Assembly: GCF_002001125.1 (NCBI RefSeq) | Contig: NZ_MUNV01000019.1 | Span: 1 to 64,000, forward strand | Direction: 5' to 3' | Length of the DNA stretch: 64,000 bases | From: Rhodanobacter sp. B04 | Lineage (GTDB): Bacteria > Pseudomonadota > Gammaproteobacteria > Xanthomonadales > Rhodanobacteraceae | Made by a program: the position numbers and the translations under genes | Notes under the pieces: generated by a model | The model's database searches: none | What the model saw: only the letters and a program-made list of their open reading frames with translations | Told to the model about the DNA's origin: nothing | In this document: in pieces, positions 9,276-18,979 of the stretch | Position numbering within the stretch: the stretch's first letter is position 1 | Layout: every line of letters begins with the position of its first letter

Positions 9276-11174
9276 ATGACTTCTGCGAACGAGAACGGAT
9301 CCGCTCATCCGGATGTGCGCACCGAGGGAAGTACCGACGCGTTGCCGCTGGCTCCCTCGATGGGCCCAAGTCTGGACGTCGCGCGCATGCCGCGCCGTTC
9401 GACCCTGGTGGACAAGCGTGTGCTGCGGATCACCGCAGTCTGCGTCGTGTTGGGCGTGCTGGCGGCGCTGATCGCGAAGCTGCTGACCGCGCTGATCGGG
9501 CTGGTCACGAATCTGGCGTTCTACGGTCGCTGGTCCACCGCGTTTTCCTCGCCGGCCGATGCCGTGCCGCACCTGGGTTGGTGGGTGGTGGTCATCCCGG
9601 CGATTGGTGGCGTGATCGTGGGCGTGATGGCGCGCTGGGGTTCACGCGCCATTCGTGGCCACGGCATTCCCGAGGCGATGGAGCAGGTGCTGCTCAATGA
9701 ATCGAAGATCCCGCCGCGAATCACCTTCCTGAAGCCGATCTCTTCGGCGATCGCGATCGGTACCGGTGGCCCGTTCGGCGCCGAGGGCCCGATCATCGCC
9801 ACCGGCGGCGCACTGGGCTCGTTCGTCGGCCAGGTGGTGAAGGTGACCGGCAGCGAGCGCAAGGTGCTGCTGGCGGCCGGTGCGGCGGCCGGGATGGCGG
9901 CGGTGTTCTCGGCGCCGATTGCGGCGGTGGTGCTGGCGGTCGAGTTGCTGTTGTTCGAGCTTCGCCCGCGCTCGCTGATCCCGGTGGCGCTGGCCTGCGT
10001 CGCGGCCACTGGCGTGCGCTATGCACTGCAAGGATCGGCGCCGGTGTTCCAGATGCCGGTGCTGGCCGCGCCCGGCGGGATGGCGCTGCTGCTCTACGTG
10101 ATCCTCGGCGCGATCATCGGCGTGGTCAGCGTGTGGACCACGCGGATCGTGTACGGCATCGAGGACCTGTTCGAGAAACTGCCGGTCCACTGGATGTGGT
10201 GGCCGGCGCTCGGCGGCCTGGTGGTGGGTCTGATCGGCTATTACGCGCCGCTGACATTGGGCGTGGGCTATACCAATATCGAGAACATCATCAATGGCCG
10301 GCTGACCTTGGCGACACTGGCGTTCCTGTGCGTGATGAAGTTCGTGTCGTGGTCGATCGCGCTGGGCAGCGGCACCTCGGGCGGTACGCTGGCGCCGTTG
10401 TTCACCATCGGCGGCGCGCTGGGCGCGCTGATCGGTCTGGGCATCGCGGCGGTGGCGCCGCAGTTCGGCGTGGATCCGCGCATTGCCGCCCTGGTCGGCA
10501 TGGCGGCGATCTTCGCCGGGGCGTCGCGTGCTTTGCTTACCGCGGTGGTGTTCGCCTTCGAGACCACCGGCCAGCCGGCCGGCCTGCTGCCGCTGCTCGG
10601 TGGCTGCACGGCGGCCTACCTGATCTCGGCGCTGATGATGCGCAATACCATCATGACCGAGAAGATCGTTCGTCGCGGCGTACGCGTGCCGTCCGAATAC
10701 GTGGCCGACTACCTCGATCAGGTCGGCGTGGGCGAGGCCTGCACGCGCGACGTGGTGACCTTGCGTGCCACCCAGGCGTTGGCCGAAGTGCGCCGCTGGC
10801 TGGCCGAAGGGGCGCCCGAGACGCAGCACCAGGGCTATCCGGTGCTGGACGAGAACGAGCGCGTGCAAGGTGTGCTGACCCGGCGGACCCTGCTCGATCC
10901 GCAATGGCATTACACCTTGACCCTGGGCGAGCTGATGACGCGGCCGCTGATCGCGGTGAACGAGAGCCATTCGTTGCGCGAGGCCGCCGACCACATGGTG
11001 GCCGAGAGCGTGGGGCGGCTGGTCGTGCTGAGCAAGGATGAGCCGCATACGCTGGTCGGCATCATCACCCGCGGTGACCTGCTTTCCGCGCATGGACGCC
11101 GGTTGCGCGAGGCACGCAAGTCTTCCCGCCACTTGCGCTTCCGCGATGGCCTGAAGCCGCGTCCCGTGGCGTAA
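9276..11174 (+). CDS. ClC-family chloride transporter with C-terminal CBS domains
   Basis: A 632-aa polytopic inner-membrane protein. ClC selectivity motifs are visible: GTGGPFGAEGPIIATGG (the GxEGP gating glutamate), GSGTSGGTLAPLF (GxFxP-type loop) and GASRALLTAVVFAFETTG near the last helices. A cytoplasmic tail of about 130 residues carries two CBS repeats (near 485-550 and 560-615). ATG 9276 has GGTGGA in front and gives a 45-residue polar N-terminus; an earlier in-frame ATG at 9228 lacks a good site. Whether it is a channel or a Cl/H exchanger is not clear. Confidence 0.9.
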   Translation: MTSANENGSAHPDVRTEGSTDALPLAPSMGPSLDVARMPRRSTLVDKRVLRITAVCVVLGVLAALIAKLLTALIGLVTNLAFYGRWSTAFSSPADAVPHLGWWVVVIPAIGGVIVGVMARWGSRAIRGHGIPEAMEQVLLNESKIPPRITFLKPISSAIAIGTGGPFGAEGPIIATGGALGSFVGQVVKVTGSERKVLLAAGAAAGMAAVFSAPIAAVVLAVELLLFELRPRSLIPVALACVAATGVRYALQGSAPVFQMPVLAAPGGMALLLYVILGAIIGVVSVWTTRIVYGIEDLFEKLPVHWMWWPALGGLVVGLIGYYAPLTLGVGYTNIENIINGRLTLATLAFLCVMKFVSWSIALGSGTSGGTLAPLFTIGGALGALIGLGIAAVAPQFGVDPRIAALVGMAAIFAGASRALLTAVVFAFETTGQPAGLLPLLGGCTAAYLISALMMRNTIMTEKIVRRGVRVPSEYVADYLDQVGVGEACTRDVVTLRATQALAEVRRWLAEGAPETQHQGYPVLDENERVQGVLTRRTLLDPQWHYTLTLGELMTRPLIAVNESHSLREAADHMVAESVGRLVVLSKDEPHTLVGIITRGDLLSAHGRRLREARKSSRHLRFRDGLKPRPVA

Positions 11175-11201
11175 TTCCGCGAGAGCTATCCAGCAGAAAT
11201 G

Positions 11202-11227
11202 AAAAACGGCCCATATGGGCCGTTTTT
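11202..11227. terminator. Bidirectional terminator between clc and rpiA
   Basis: A perfect palindrome AAAAACGGCCC / GGGCCGTTTTT with loop ATAT lies between two convergent genes. The A and T tracts make it a Rho-independent terminator on both strands. Confidence 0.9.
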
Positions 11228-11255
11228 CGTGATGGCGGGGCGCGCGGCTACCGGC

Positions 11256-11897
11256 TTACATCACCTGGTCGCCGATCAGCACCACATCGGCCGGCCGGCG
11301 CGCGAACAGGCCGACCGTGACGATGCCGGGCAGCTGGTTGAGCTCGCTCTCCAGCGCGGCCGGGTCGGCGATCTGCCAGCCGTGCACGTCGATGATCCAG
11401 TTGCCGTTGTCGGTGACCACGCCGTCGCGCCACACCGGCTGGCCGCCACGCTTGACGATCTCGCGGCCGATCAGGCTGCGCGCCATCGGGATCACCTCGA
11501 TCGGCACCGGAAACTTGCCGAGCAGGTCGACCCGCTTGCTGGAGTCGATGATGCAGACGAATTTATCGCTTGCCGCGGCGACGATCTTCTCGCGGGTCAG
11601 CGCGGCACCGCCGCCCTTGATCAGGCGCTTGTACGGGTCGCACTCGTCGGCACCGTCGATGTAGATCGTCAGCGGGCCGGCGCTGTTGAGGTCGAGCACC
11701 GGAATGCCCAGCCGCTTCAGCTGCGCGGTGGACTGCTCCGAGCTGGATACCGCGCCCTGGATGCGATCCTTCAGGTCGGCCAACGCATCGATGAAGAAAG
11801 CCACAGTGGAGCCGGTGCCGACGCCGACGATGGCGCCGTCCTCGATATAGCGGATCGCGGCCTCACCGGCCTGGCGTTTTTCGTTCGGGTTGCTCAT
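11256..11897 (-). CDS. rpiA: Ribose-5-phosphate isomerase A
   Basis: RpiA (213 aa) interconverts ribose-5-phosphate and ribulose-5-phosphate in the pentose phosphate pathway. Conserved pieces are [16 protein letters not shown] (phosphate binding), [10 protein letters not shown] (catalytic Asp81-type residue), [13 protein letters not shown] (catalytic Glu and Lys) and [10 protein letters not shown]. The length is normal. It heads away from a minus-strand block with the EVE and fau genes 50 bp upstream, probably one operon. Confidence 0.97.
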   Translation of the reverse strand: MSNPNEKRQAGEAAIRYIEDGAIVGVGTGSTVAFFIDALADLKDRIQGAVSSSEQSTAQLKRLGIPVLDLNSAGPLTIYIDGADECDPYKRLIKGGGAALTREKIVAAASDKFVCIIDSSKRVDLLGKFPVPIEVIPMARSLIGREIVKRGGQPVWRDGVVTDNGNWIIDVHGWQIADPAALESELNQLPGIVTVGLFARRPADVVLIGDQVM

Positions 11898-11948
11898 GGG
11901 ATCGGTTCCGTAAGGTGGTTTGTGCAGGACGCGGCGGGCTAGTTCTGC

Positions 11949-12401
11949 TTATTCCAGCGCGAGAATGTATTTCCAGTCGGCGGCGTCGACCGGCATCACC
12001 GACAGCCGGTTGCCCTTGCGCAGCAGCGGCATCTCGACCAGCGCGTCGTGGTCCTTGAGTTCGTCCAGGCTGATCGTGCGCTTGAGCTTCTTGACGAACT
12101 TCACGTCGACCAGCATCCAGCGCGGGTTGTCGCGCGAGCTGCCCGGATCGAAATACTTGCTCTTCGGGTCGAACTGGCTGGGATCGGGATACGCATCGGT
12201 GGCGACCTCGGCGATGCCGACGATGCCAGGCGTGGCGCAGTTGGAGTGGTAGAAGAACACCTTGTCGCCGGGACGCATGCCGTCGCGCATGTAGTTGCGC
12301 GCCTGGTAGTTGCGCACGCCGTCCCAGGCTTCGCGCTTTTTGCGCTTCAGGTCGTCGATCGAGAACGCATCGGGCTCGGATTTCATCAGCCAGTGGTTCA
12401 T
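11949..12401 (-). CDS. EVE domain-containing protein
   Basis: A 150-aa single-domain protein of the EVE/PUA-like family. The N-terminal MNHWLMKSEPDAFSIDDL and the WDGVRNYQARNYMRD.MRPGDKVFFYHSN segment are typical. EVE domains bind modified bases in DNA or RNA, and the eukaryotic relative is THYN1. The bacterial copies next to fau are widely conserved but their ligand is not established. The start overlaps the fau stop by 4 bases (12398-12401). Confidence 0.9.
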   Translation of the reverse strand: MNHWLMKSEPDAFSIDDLKRKKREAWDGVRNYQARNYMRDGMRPGDKVFFYHSNCATPGIVGIAEVATDAYPDPSQFDPKSKYFDPGSSRDNPRWMLVDVKFVKKLKRTISLDELKDHDALVEMPLLRKGNRLSVMPVDAADWKYILALE

Positions 12402-13018
12402 GGTTTGGTCTCACTGTCTTGACGGGCGAGGGTGCAGTCGATCAGTTCGCGTTCGGTGGCGACGAAGTCGAGCGGGACGTCCCAGGCTTCCTCTTCGACT
12501 TGCGGCAATTCCTGGAACGCGTAGGCGATGCCGACCAGCAGCGGCTCGGTCGGGCGCACCTGCTCGTTGAGAAACGCGAAGCTGCGGTCGTAATAGCCGC
12601 CGCCGTGGCCGAGCCGGTTGCCGCGCCGGTCGAAGCCAAGCAAGGGCACCAGCACCAGGTCGAGCTGGAACGGCTCCAGCAGTTCGCGTGGCGCAGCCGG
12701 CTCGGGGATGCCGTAACGGTTCGGCTGCACGTCCTCGCCGGATTGCCACGGCGCGAAGCGCAGGCGTTTCCCTTTGCCGATCACCGGCAGCAGGAACTGC
12801 TGGCCGCGCGTGGCCAGCGGCGGAATCACCAGGTTCAGCGGCAGCTCGCCGTGACTGGCCCAGTAGCCCGCCACACGGGCATCGCTGAGGTATTCGGGCA
12901 GCTGTTCGAGGCTGCGGCGCAGGCCCTGGGCGGCGGCGATGCGCTCGGACGGCTTGAGGGCGCGGCGCTGGTCGGCCAGGCGCTGGCGAAGCTCGCGTCG
13001 TTGGGCGGTGGCGTCCAC
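12398..13018 (-). CDS. fau: 5-formyltetrahydrofolate cyclo-ligase
   Basis: This 206-aa enzyme (YgfA family) converts 5-formyl-THF to 5,10-methenyl-THF using ATP. The ATP and folate signature LGFDRRGNRLGHGGGYYDRSF lies near residues 125-146, and the basic N-terminal helix RQRLADQRRALKPSER is typical. Gene order zapA - 6S RNA - fau matches the enterobacterial arrangement, where fau can be translated from the long 6S precursor transcript. Confidence 0.94.
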   Translation of the reverse strand: MDATAQRRELRQRLADQRRALKPSERIAAAQGLRRSLEQLPEYLSDARVAGYWASHGELPLNLVIPPLATRGQQFLLPVIGKGKRLRFAPWQSGEDVQPNRYGIPEPAAPRELLEPFQLDLVLVPLLGFDRRGNRLGHGGGYYDRSFAFLNEQVRPTEPLLVGIAYAFQELPQVEEEAWDVPLDFVATERELIDCTLARQDSETKP

Positions 13019-13091
13019 GTTTCGCGCGTCTCCGTCGAAAGTTCGCCCCGTTCATCGCGAGACGAACGGGGCGGGGAATAAGTGGCGTCAA

Positions 13092-13272
13092 CCGCGGTGC
13101 CGCTGCACACCAAACGACCTTGATCCAAGATGGATCAGGTGGGAGGGCTACATGGCCTCGAGGCTTTCCGCACGTGGCGGACATGCACAACAGCCGATGT
13201 GAAGCCGACCCGGGGCCGTATTTAGGAACAAGGCAAATGTAAGAGTGTGCTGGCGAACATCACAGAAAACGC
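13092..13272 (-). ncRNA. ssrS: 6S RNA
   Basis: The roughly 315-bp gap between zapA and fau lacks a gene, which is the classic location of 6S RNA, the regulator that binds sigma-70 RNA polymerase. On the minus strand a 5' segment with GATGTTCGCCAGC and a 3' segment with CTTGGATCAAGG then TGCAGCGGCACCGC match the conserved 6S ends. CACAC and GTGTG stretches begin the closing stem. A TAGAAT -10 box at 13282-13287 (minus) fits a start near 13275. Ends are approximate. Confidence 0.8.
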
Positions 13273-13334
13273 CGGGTATCATTCTAGGCGTTTACCCCGC
13301 GATGCGCTACCGACGAAGCGGTTTGTCCGCCGAT

Positions 13335-13643
13335 TCAGCGTTCGCCGTCGAGGGCGGCATCGAGCTTGCGCCGTAGCGTCGCGAGGCCGTCGCTGAGGCG
13401 CTGTTCCTGCCCGTCGTGCTGCTTGCGCAGGCTCAGGAATTCATGGGTAACGCTGATCGCGGTCAGCACGGCCAGCCGTTCGAAGCTGGGCGCCTTGGCA
13501 TTCGCACGCAGTTCGCGCATCTTGCGATCGAGGAAGCCCGCGGCCTCGAGCAGGCCCTCGCGCTCTTCCGGCGCGCAGGCGATCAGGAATTCGCGGTCGA
13601 TCAGTCGCAGCGCGACCGGTTCACTCACAGGTGTATTCATCAA
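13335..13643 (-). CDS. zapA: Cell division protein ZapA
   Basis: ZapA (102 aa) crosslinks FtsZ filaments. The N-terminal globular part has LRLIDREFLIACAPEEREGLLEAAGFLDRKM; the C-terminal half is a coiled coil (LSLRKQHDGQEQRLSDGLATLRRKLDAAL). Length and composition are normal for gammaproteobacteria. The start overlaps the stop of the upstream small coiled-coil gene by 4 bases, so the two are coupled. 6S RNA follows downstream. Confidence 0.92.
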   Translation of the reverse strand: MMNTPVSEPVALRLIDREFLIACAPEEREGLLEAAGFLDRKMRELRANAKAPSFERLAVLTAISVTHEFLSLRKQHDGQEQRLSDGLATLRRKLDAALDGER

Positions 13644-13879
13644 CCGTTGCTCTCTAGCGATTTCAACCGCTGGATCATGGCTTCGACGCGGCTGCGCGCC
13701 TGTTCGTTGCGCGCCAGCAAACCTGCACGTTCACCCGAAAGCTGCTCCTGGCTCTGGCGCAGGCTGCGGTTTTCCTCGGTGAGTCGGCGCACGGTATCGA
13801 GCAGACGATCAAGCCGCTGGCCGAGAGCGGCCAATTCTTGCTGGACAGGATCGGGCTGGACGTGATCAGGCGTACTCAT
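13640..13879 (-). CDS. Small coiled-coil protein (TIGR02449/ZapB-like)
   Basis: A 79-aa protein that is nearly all heptad repeat: LAALGQRLDRLLDTVRRLTEENRSLRQSQEQLSGERAGLLARNEQARSRVEAMIQRL. Genes of this kind sit directly before zapA in many gammaproteobacteria and are named TIGR02449 or ZapB-like. A role with ZapA at the Z-ring is inferred from coupling and shape; it has not been shown here. Confidence 0.8.
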   Translation of the reverse strand: MSTPDHVQPDPVQQELAALGQRLDRLLDTVRRLTEENRSLRQSQEQLSGERAGLLARNEQARSRVEAMIQRLKSLESNG

Positions 13880-13992
13880 GCATGAAACTATAACAGGACG
13901 CTGGCCGAAAGCAGCGCAGCCGTCGGTGGCGGACGGTGGCTGTCATCGCACCTGCATTAAACTGGCGGTCATTACCTTGAAGGAGCACCGCC

Positions 13993-14556
13993 ATGACGGC
14001 TGCCGGGCCCGTGGGCCATGACGATATCGACGCGCTGATCATGCGCCTGCGACTGGGTACCGAGGCCAGCGAACTGCACGGTTCGCTGTGTGGCTATCTG
14101 GCCGGTGGCGGTTCGCTGCAGGGCACCTCCGTGCTGGCTGCGCTGCAGCTGGATGGCGAGGCCACCGAGCCGACCGCGAACGACGAGGCGTTGCTGGAGC
14201 GATTGGCCAGGCAGTGTGAAGCCGAACTGGCCGATCCCGAACTCGGTTTCGAGCCGCTGCTGCCGGAAGACGACCGCCCGCTGGCCGAACGTGCCGAGGC
14301 GATGGTCGACTGGTGCCGCGGCTTTCTTGGCGGCTTCGGCCTGGCCGGTACTTCCGCGCATGCGCAGCTGTCGGACGAGGCGCAGGAAGTTCTGCGCGAC
14401 CTGGGCACGATTGCCGCATCGTCATTCGATTTCGGCAGCGAAGAGGAAGACGAGGACGCGCTGATCGAAGTGCAGGAGTTCGTGCGGGTCGGCGCGATGC
14501 TGCTGCACACCGAGTGCGCTGCGCACGACGGGCCGGCCAGCGGCACCGTGCATTGA
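13993..14556 (+). CDS. ygfB: UPF0149/YgfB family protein
   Basis: A 187-aa acidic alpha-helical protein of the YgfB family: LHGSLCGYLAGG near the N-terminus, MVDWCRGFLGGFGLAG in the middle and DEDALIEVQEFVRVGAMLLHTE at the end. In Pseudomonas, YgfB modulates antibiotic-response transcription, but a general function is not settled. GGAG precedes the ATG. It is followed with a 4-base overlap by pepP, the same pair as in E. coli. Confidence 0.9.
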   Translation: MTAAGPVGHDDIDALIMRLRLGTEASELHGSLCGYLAGGGSLQGTSVLAALQLDGEATEPTANDEALLERLARQCEAELADPELGFEPLLPEDDRPLAERAEAMVDWCRGFLGGFGLAGTSAHAQLSDEAQEVLRDLGTIAASSFDFGSEEEDEDALIEVQEFVRVGAMLLHTECAAHDGPASGTVH

Positions 14557-15893
14557 TTCCGACCGCACCGGGCCTGGCCGCGCTGGCGATCGCGCCGGAG
14601 GAATTCTCGCGGCGTCGGCGCCAGCTGATGCAGATGGCCGGCGAGGATGCGGTGCTGCTGATCGCCGCGGCGACCGAGCGCATGCGCAATGCTGACGCGG
14701 CGTGGCCGTACCGGCAGGATTCCGATTTCCATTATCTCGGCGGTTTTCCCGAGGCCGATGCGGTGCTGGCCTTGTTGCCCGGCCGCAAGCACGGCGAGGC
14801 GGTGCTGTTCTGCCGCGAGCGCGATCCGGTGCGTGAGCGCTGGCATGGACAGACGATCGGTACCGAGCGTGCGGTGGCCGAGTACGGCATGGACGACGCG
14901 TTCCCGATCGAGGACATCGACGACATCCTGCCCGGCATGATCGAGGGCCGTGGCCGCGTGTACTGCCATTTCGGCCGCGAACCGGAATTCGATGCGCAAC
15001 TACTCGGCTGGATGCGCAAGCTGCGGCAGTTGCGCGGTGGCGGCGTGGTGCCGAAGGAATTCGTCGCGCTCGGCCATCTGCTGCACGACCTGCGCCTGTA
15101 CAAGTCGCGCACCGAACTGAAGCTGATGCGCGCCTCCGCCGCGATTGCGGTCGAGGCACACCTGGCTGCATTGCAGGTGGCGACGCCCGGGCGCCGCGAA
15201 TACGAGGTCGAGGCCGAGCTGTTGCGGGTGATGCGCAGCCGCGGTGCGGTACCTGCGTTCCCGCCAATCGTCGCCGGCGGCGCGAATGCCTGCGTGATGC
15301 ACTACCAGGCCAATCGCGCTCCGCTGAACGATGGCGACCTGCTGTTGATCGACGCCGGTGCCGAGCTGGACTGCTATGCGTCCGACATCAGCCGCACGTT
15401 TCCGCTTAACGGTCGCTACAGCCGCGAACAGCGCGCGCTGTACGACGTGGTGTTGACCGCGCAACTGGCGGCAATCGACGAGGTGCGCCCTGGCCGGCCG
15501 TTCAATGCGGCGCATGCGGCAGCGGTACGCGTACTGGCTGAAGGGCTGTGCCAGCTCGGCCTGCTCAAGGGCGATGCCGATGCCGTGATCGCCGAAGGCA
15601 GCTACCAGCGTTTCTTCCCGGCCAAGACCGGGCACTGGCTGGGGCTGGACGTGCATGACGTCGGCGACTACCGCATCGACGGCGAGTCACGCCTGCTCGA
15701 ACCGGACATGGTGTTGACGGTGGAGCCCGGCCTGTATGTGGCGCCGGACGATCGTACGGTCGCCGAGCGCTGGCGCGGCATCGGCATCCGCATCGAGGAC
15801 GACGTGGCGGTGACCCGCGACGGCAACGAGGTGCTCACCGCCGGCATGCCGAAGCATGCGGATGAGATCGAGGCGTTGCTGGCCGCACGCTAG
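14553..15893 (+). CDS. pepP: Xaa-Pro aminopeptidase (aminopeptidase P)
   Basis: A 446-aa M24B metallopeptidase that removes N-terminal residues before proline. Dimetal ligands are in LLIDAGAELDCYASDISRTFP (two Asp), TGHWLGLDVHDVGDY (His), TVEPGLYV (Glu) and GIRIEDDVAV (Glu). The N-terminal creatinase-like domain has DFHYLGGFPE. The start is assigned to TTG 14553, overlapping the ygfB stop, because it gives the family-length N-terminus; the frame is open further upstream within ygfB but no homologous sequence lies there. Confidence 0.93.
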   Translation: MIPTAPGLAALAIAPEEFSRRRRQLMQMAGEDAVLLIAAATERMRNADAAWPYRQDSDFHYLGGFPEADAVLALLPGRKHGEAVLFCRERDPVRERWHGQTIGTERAVAEYGMDDAFPIEDIDDILPGMIEGRGRVYCHFGREPEFDAQLLGWMRKLRQLRGGGVVPKEFVALGHLLHDLRLYKSRTELKLMRASAAIAVEAHLAALQVATPGRREYEVEAELLRVMRSRGAVPAFPPIVAGGANACVMHYQANRAPLNDGDLLLIDAGAELDCYASDISRTFPLNGRYSREQRALYDVVLTAQLAAIDEVRPGRPFNAAHAAAVRVLAEGLCQLGLLKGDADAVIAEGSYQRFFPAKTGHWLGLDVHDVGDYRIDGESRLLEPDMVLTVEPGLYVAPDDRTVAERWRGIGIRIEDDVAVTRDGNEVLTAGMPKHADEIEALLAAR

Positions 15894-16030
15894 CTCAGTT
15901 CGTCCGGCAGTTCCGCATCATTGCGCTCGCGGTGTGCCGCGTCGGTGGCGTGCACCTCGTACCACATCGCATTGAGGATGGCGAAAGCGCAGGCCAGCCC
16001 CAGTCCGAGTATCCATGCGAAATACCACAT
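15890..16030 (-). CDS. cydX: Cytochrome bd oxidase small subunit CydX
   Basis: A 46-aa single-span membrane protein translated from the minus strand right after cydB: it begins MWYFAWILGLGLACAFAI and continues LNAMWYE, then a charged tail ending PDELS. The MWYFxWxLG start and the NxMWxE motif are the hallmark of CydX/YbgT, which stabilises the haem sites of CydAB. It starts 15 bp after cydB and its stop overlaps the pepP stop (15890-15893). Confidence 0.9.
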   Translation of the reverse strand: MWYFAWILGLGLACAFAILNAMWYEVHATDAAHRERNDAELPDELS

Positions 16031-16045
16031 CAGCCTGCGCTCCTT

Positions 16046-17176
16046 TCAATAGCCGCTGTGCGCCTTGCGCACCTGTTCCAGAGTGACCCGCCCGCGCATC
16101 ACGCGGTACACCCAGCTTGTATAGAGCATCACGATGGGCAGCAGCACGACTGTGACGATCAGCATCAGCTGCAAGGTGCCGTGGCTGGAGGAAGCATCCC
16201 ACACGGTGAGGCTGGAACGCGGGTCGAGGTTGGAAGGCAGCAGGAACGGGAACAGCGCGAAACCGGCCGAGGCGATCGTGCTGCCCACCATCAGGCTGCT
16301 GGCGATGAAGCCGGCAACGCTGCGCCGGCCGATCAACGCCTGTACGCCGACAGCCGAAACCAGCGCCAGCACCGGCGCGATCCAGAACCATGGATATTGC
16401 ATGTAGCTGGCAAACCAGCTGCCACCGACGGCGACCTGCTTGTACAGCGGATTGGAGGCACCGTCGGTCAGCGCAGGGCCGGCGATCGCGTAGCCAGGGA
16501 GACCATAGGCCACCCACACGCCGGCCAGTACGTACAGCACGGCGTAGACCAGGGTCATCCAGCGGGCGATCTTCACCGCGCGTGCGGCAATCGTGTGATC
16601 GGCCTTCAGCGCCGCCCAGCAGGCGCCGTGTGCCAGCAGCATGCTCAGCGAGACCAGACCGCACAGTAGCGCGAACGGATGCAGCAGTTCGAAGAAGCCG
16701 CCATGCCAGCTCATGCGCAGGTCGCCGTCGAACCGGAACGGCACGCCGAGGAACAGGTTGCCGAACGCGACGCCGGCGACCAGCATCACCACCACCCCGG
16801 AGCCGGTGAGCACCCAGTCCCACAACGATGCCCAGCGCGGGTCGTGGATCTTGCCGCGGAAATTGAAGCCGACCGGGCGCAGGATGAAGGCCAGCAGCAC
16901 CAGCGCGATCGCCAGATACATGCCGGAGAACGACACCGCGTAGAGCATCGGCCATGCCGCGAACGTCGCACCGCCGGCCAGGATGAACCACACCTGGTTG
17001 CCTTCCCAGGTCGGCTCGATGCCTTCCAGCAGCACCAGCCGCTCCTCGTTGTCGCGACCCAGGACCTTGAGCAGGCCGGCGACGCCGAAATCGAAGCCGT
17101 CCATGATTGCGAAGCCGATCAGCAGGGTGCCCAGCAGGGCCCACCAGATCACCCGCAGCGTGGCGTAGTCGAGCAT
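16046..17176 (-). CDS. cydB: Cytochrome bd ubiquinol oxidase subunit II
   Basis: CydB (376 aa) is the second membrane subunit of the bd quinol oxidase. It carries [17 protein letters not shown] at the first helix, [24 protein letters not shown] and the quinol-oxidase helices to the C-terminal [16 protein letters not shown]. Eight to nine hydrophobic spans are visible. The gene lies 10 bp after cydA, with cydX next. The bd oxidase supports respiration at low oxygen and under nitric-oxide or peroxide stress. Confidence 0.97.
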   Translation of the reverse strand: MLDYATLRVIWWALLGTLLIGFAIMDGFDFGVAGLLKVLGRDNEERLVLLEGIEPTWEGNQVWFILAGGATFAAWPMLYAVSFSGMYLAIALVLLAFILRPVGFNFRGKIHDPRWASLWDWVLTGSGVVVMLVAGVAFGNLFLGVPFRFDGDLRMSWHGGFFELLHPFALLCGLVSLSMLLAHGACWAALKADHTIAARAVKIARWMTLVYAVLYVLAGVWVAYGLPGYAIAGPALTDGASNPLYKQVAVGGSWFASYMQYPWFWIAPVLALVSAVGVQALIGRRSVAGFIASSLMVGSTIASAGFALFPFLLPSNLDPRSSLTVWDASSSHGTLQLMLIVTVVLLPIVMLYTSWVYRVMRGRVTLEQVRKAHSGY

Positions 17177-17186
17177 GGCGGTGTCC

Positions 17187-18752
17187 TCAATGGGCGGTCA
17201 TGGTGGGTGGGACGATGGGCGGCCAGATGCCCAGGCCGTCCGGCCCCTTGCGGATGAATTTCCGAATCAGCATCACGTCGACGATCGCCAGTGCGGTGTA
17301 AAACAGCACGAAGCCGCCCAGCGAAGTAAGTACCTGACCGGCACTGACCGAAGACACGCCGAGCGCGGTCGGCAAGACACCTTCAATCGCCCACGGCTGG
17401 CGGCCGTATTCGGCGACGATCCAGCCCAGCTCGACCGCCAGCCATGGCAGCGGCAGGCTCCACAGCGCCAAGCGCAGATACCAGCGCTGGCTGTCCAGCT
17501 GGCGCTTGCTCGCCTTCCAGAACGAGAACGCGAACAGCGCGATGAAATAGAAACCGCAGCCGACCATGACGCGGAATGCCCAGAACAACACCGGCACGTT
17601 CGGGATGGTGCTTTCGGCGGCCCGCTGGATATCCGCCGGCGTGGCCTGGCGCGGGTCGTCGACGTACTTCTTCAGCAGCAGGGCATAGCCCAGATCCTCG
17701 TCGTTCGCAGCGAGAGTGGCCTTGGCCTGCGCGTTGTCCTTGTCCTGGCGCAGCATCAGCATCGCGTCGTAGGCCTGGATGCCATTGCCGATGCGGCCCT
17801 TGGCGGTATCCACCAGCTCGGCGATGCCGGGCATCGTCTGGTCGGTCGAATGGGTGCCGATCAGGCCCATCACCCAGGGAATCTTCACCGCGTAATGGGT
17901 GGTGCGCCGCTGCACGTCGGGAATGCCGAAGAGCGTGAACGAGGCCGGCGCCGGTTCGGTGTGCCACATCGCCTCGATCGAGGCCATCTTCATCTTCTGG
18001 TTGAGCGATACGGTGTAGCCCGAGGCATCGCCCAGCACCACCACCGACAGCGCCGCCGCCAAGCCGAAACTCGCCGCCACTGTCATCGAGCGTTTGGCAA
18101 AATCCACATTGCGCCCGCGCAGCAGATACCAGGCGCTGATCGACAGCACGAACATGGCGCCCATCACGTAACCCGCGCTGACCGTGTGCACGAACTTGTC
18201 CTGCGCCACCGGATTGAACAGCACCTCGGAGAACGAGGTCACCTCCATCCGCATCGTCTGCGCATTGAACTCGGCGCCGACGGGGTGCTGCATCCACGCG
18301 TTCGCGACCAGGATCCACAGCGCCGACAGGCTGGTGCCCAGCGCGAGGAACCAGGTCACCAGCAGATGCTTGATCCGCGAGATGCGTTCCCAGCCCATGA
18401 AGAACACGCCGACCAGGGTCGCCTCGAGGAAGAACGCCATCAGCCCCTCGATCGCCAGCGGCGCGCCGAACACGTCGCCGACGTAATGCGAGTAGTACGC
18501 CCAGTTCATGCCGAACTGGAACTCCATCGTCACGCCGGTGGCCACGCCCATCGCGAAGTTGATGCCGAACAGCACGCCCCAGAACTGCACCATGCGCTTC
18601 CACACCTCGCGCCCGGTCATCACGTAGACGCTCTCCATGATGGCGAGCATCCACACCAGGCCCAGCGTCAGCGGCACGAACAGGAAGTGGTACAGCGCGG
18701 TCAGCGCGAACTGCAGGCGCGACAGCGTGACGACATCGGCATCGATGATCAT
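17187..18752 (-). CDS. cydA: Cytochrome bd ubiquinol oxidase subunit I
   Basis: CydA (521 aa) holds haems b558, b595 and d. Seen are the axial His in [22 protein letters not shown], the GRxPW-type [13 protein letters not shown] motif near residue 443, and the Q-loop region between residues 230 and 330 ([20 protein letters not shown]). The ATG at 18752 starts [12 protein letters not shown]; the longer upstream frame is inside cydP. Overlap with cydP is 4 bases, so the four cyd genes form one operon. Confidence 0.97.
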   Translation of the reverse strand: MIIDADVVTLSRLQFALTALYHFLFVPLTLGLVWMLAIMESVYVMTGREVWKRMVQFWGVLFGINFAMGVATGVTMEFQFGMNWAYYSHYVGDVFGAPLAIEGLMAFFLEATLVGVFFMGWERISRIKHLLVTWFLALGTSLSALWILVANAWMQHPVGAEFNAQTMRMEVTSFSEVLFNPVAQDKFVHTVSAGYVMGAMFVLSISAWYLLRGRNVDFAKRSMTVAASFGLAAALSVVVLGDASGYTVSLNQKMKMASIEAMWHTEPAPASFTLFGIPDVQRRTTHYAVKIPWVMGLIGTHSTDQTMPGIAELVDTAKGRIGNGIQAYDAMLMLRQDKDNAQAKATLAANDEDLGYALLLKKYVDDPRQATPADIQRAAESTIPNVPVLFWAFRVMVGCGFYFIALFAFSFWKASKRQLDSQRWYLRLALWSLPLPWLAVELGWIVAEYGRQPWAIEGVLPTALGVSSVSAGQVLTSLGGFVLFYTALAIVDVMLIRKFIRKGPDGLGIWPPIVPPTMTAH

Positions 18753-18979
18753 GGGTGACCTGCAGATGGGGGTTGCGAAGTGGGTGCCAACCGGTGCGCG
18801 ATGGCATCCGGACTGGCATCGGGTTTGGGTTGCGGCGCGAACGCCACCCACCAGATCAGCGCCAGCAACGCGATCTTGAGTGCGATGACACCGAACAGCT
18901 CAAGCGTCAGCCGTCGCAGCGGGCGAGGCGGTGCGCTGAGGTTTTCAGTCGTGGCGCTTGATGCCGCGGAGCCGGACAT
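18749..18979 (-). CDS. cydP: Cytochrome oxidase putative small subunit CydP
   Basis: A 76-aa protein with one transmembrane helix: polar N-terminus, then LTLELFGVIALKIALLALIWWVAFAP and a proline-rich tail. The LE-VI-LK...IWW-FAP pattern and its position directly before cydA match the CydP family of xanthomonads. The role is inferred: an extra small subunit or assembly factor of the bd oxidase. Confidence 0.75.
   Translation of the reverse strand: MSGSAASSATTENLSAPPRPLRRLTLELFGVIALKIALLALIWWVAFAPQPKPDASPDAIAHRLAPTSQPPSAGHP

Noticed and set aside
9642-11132. A 496-codon minus-strand frame opposite the ClC gene
   Set aside because: Antisense to a clear transporter; composition biased to His, Gln and Arg and no family match.
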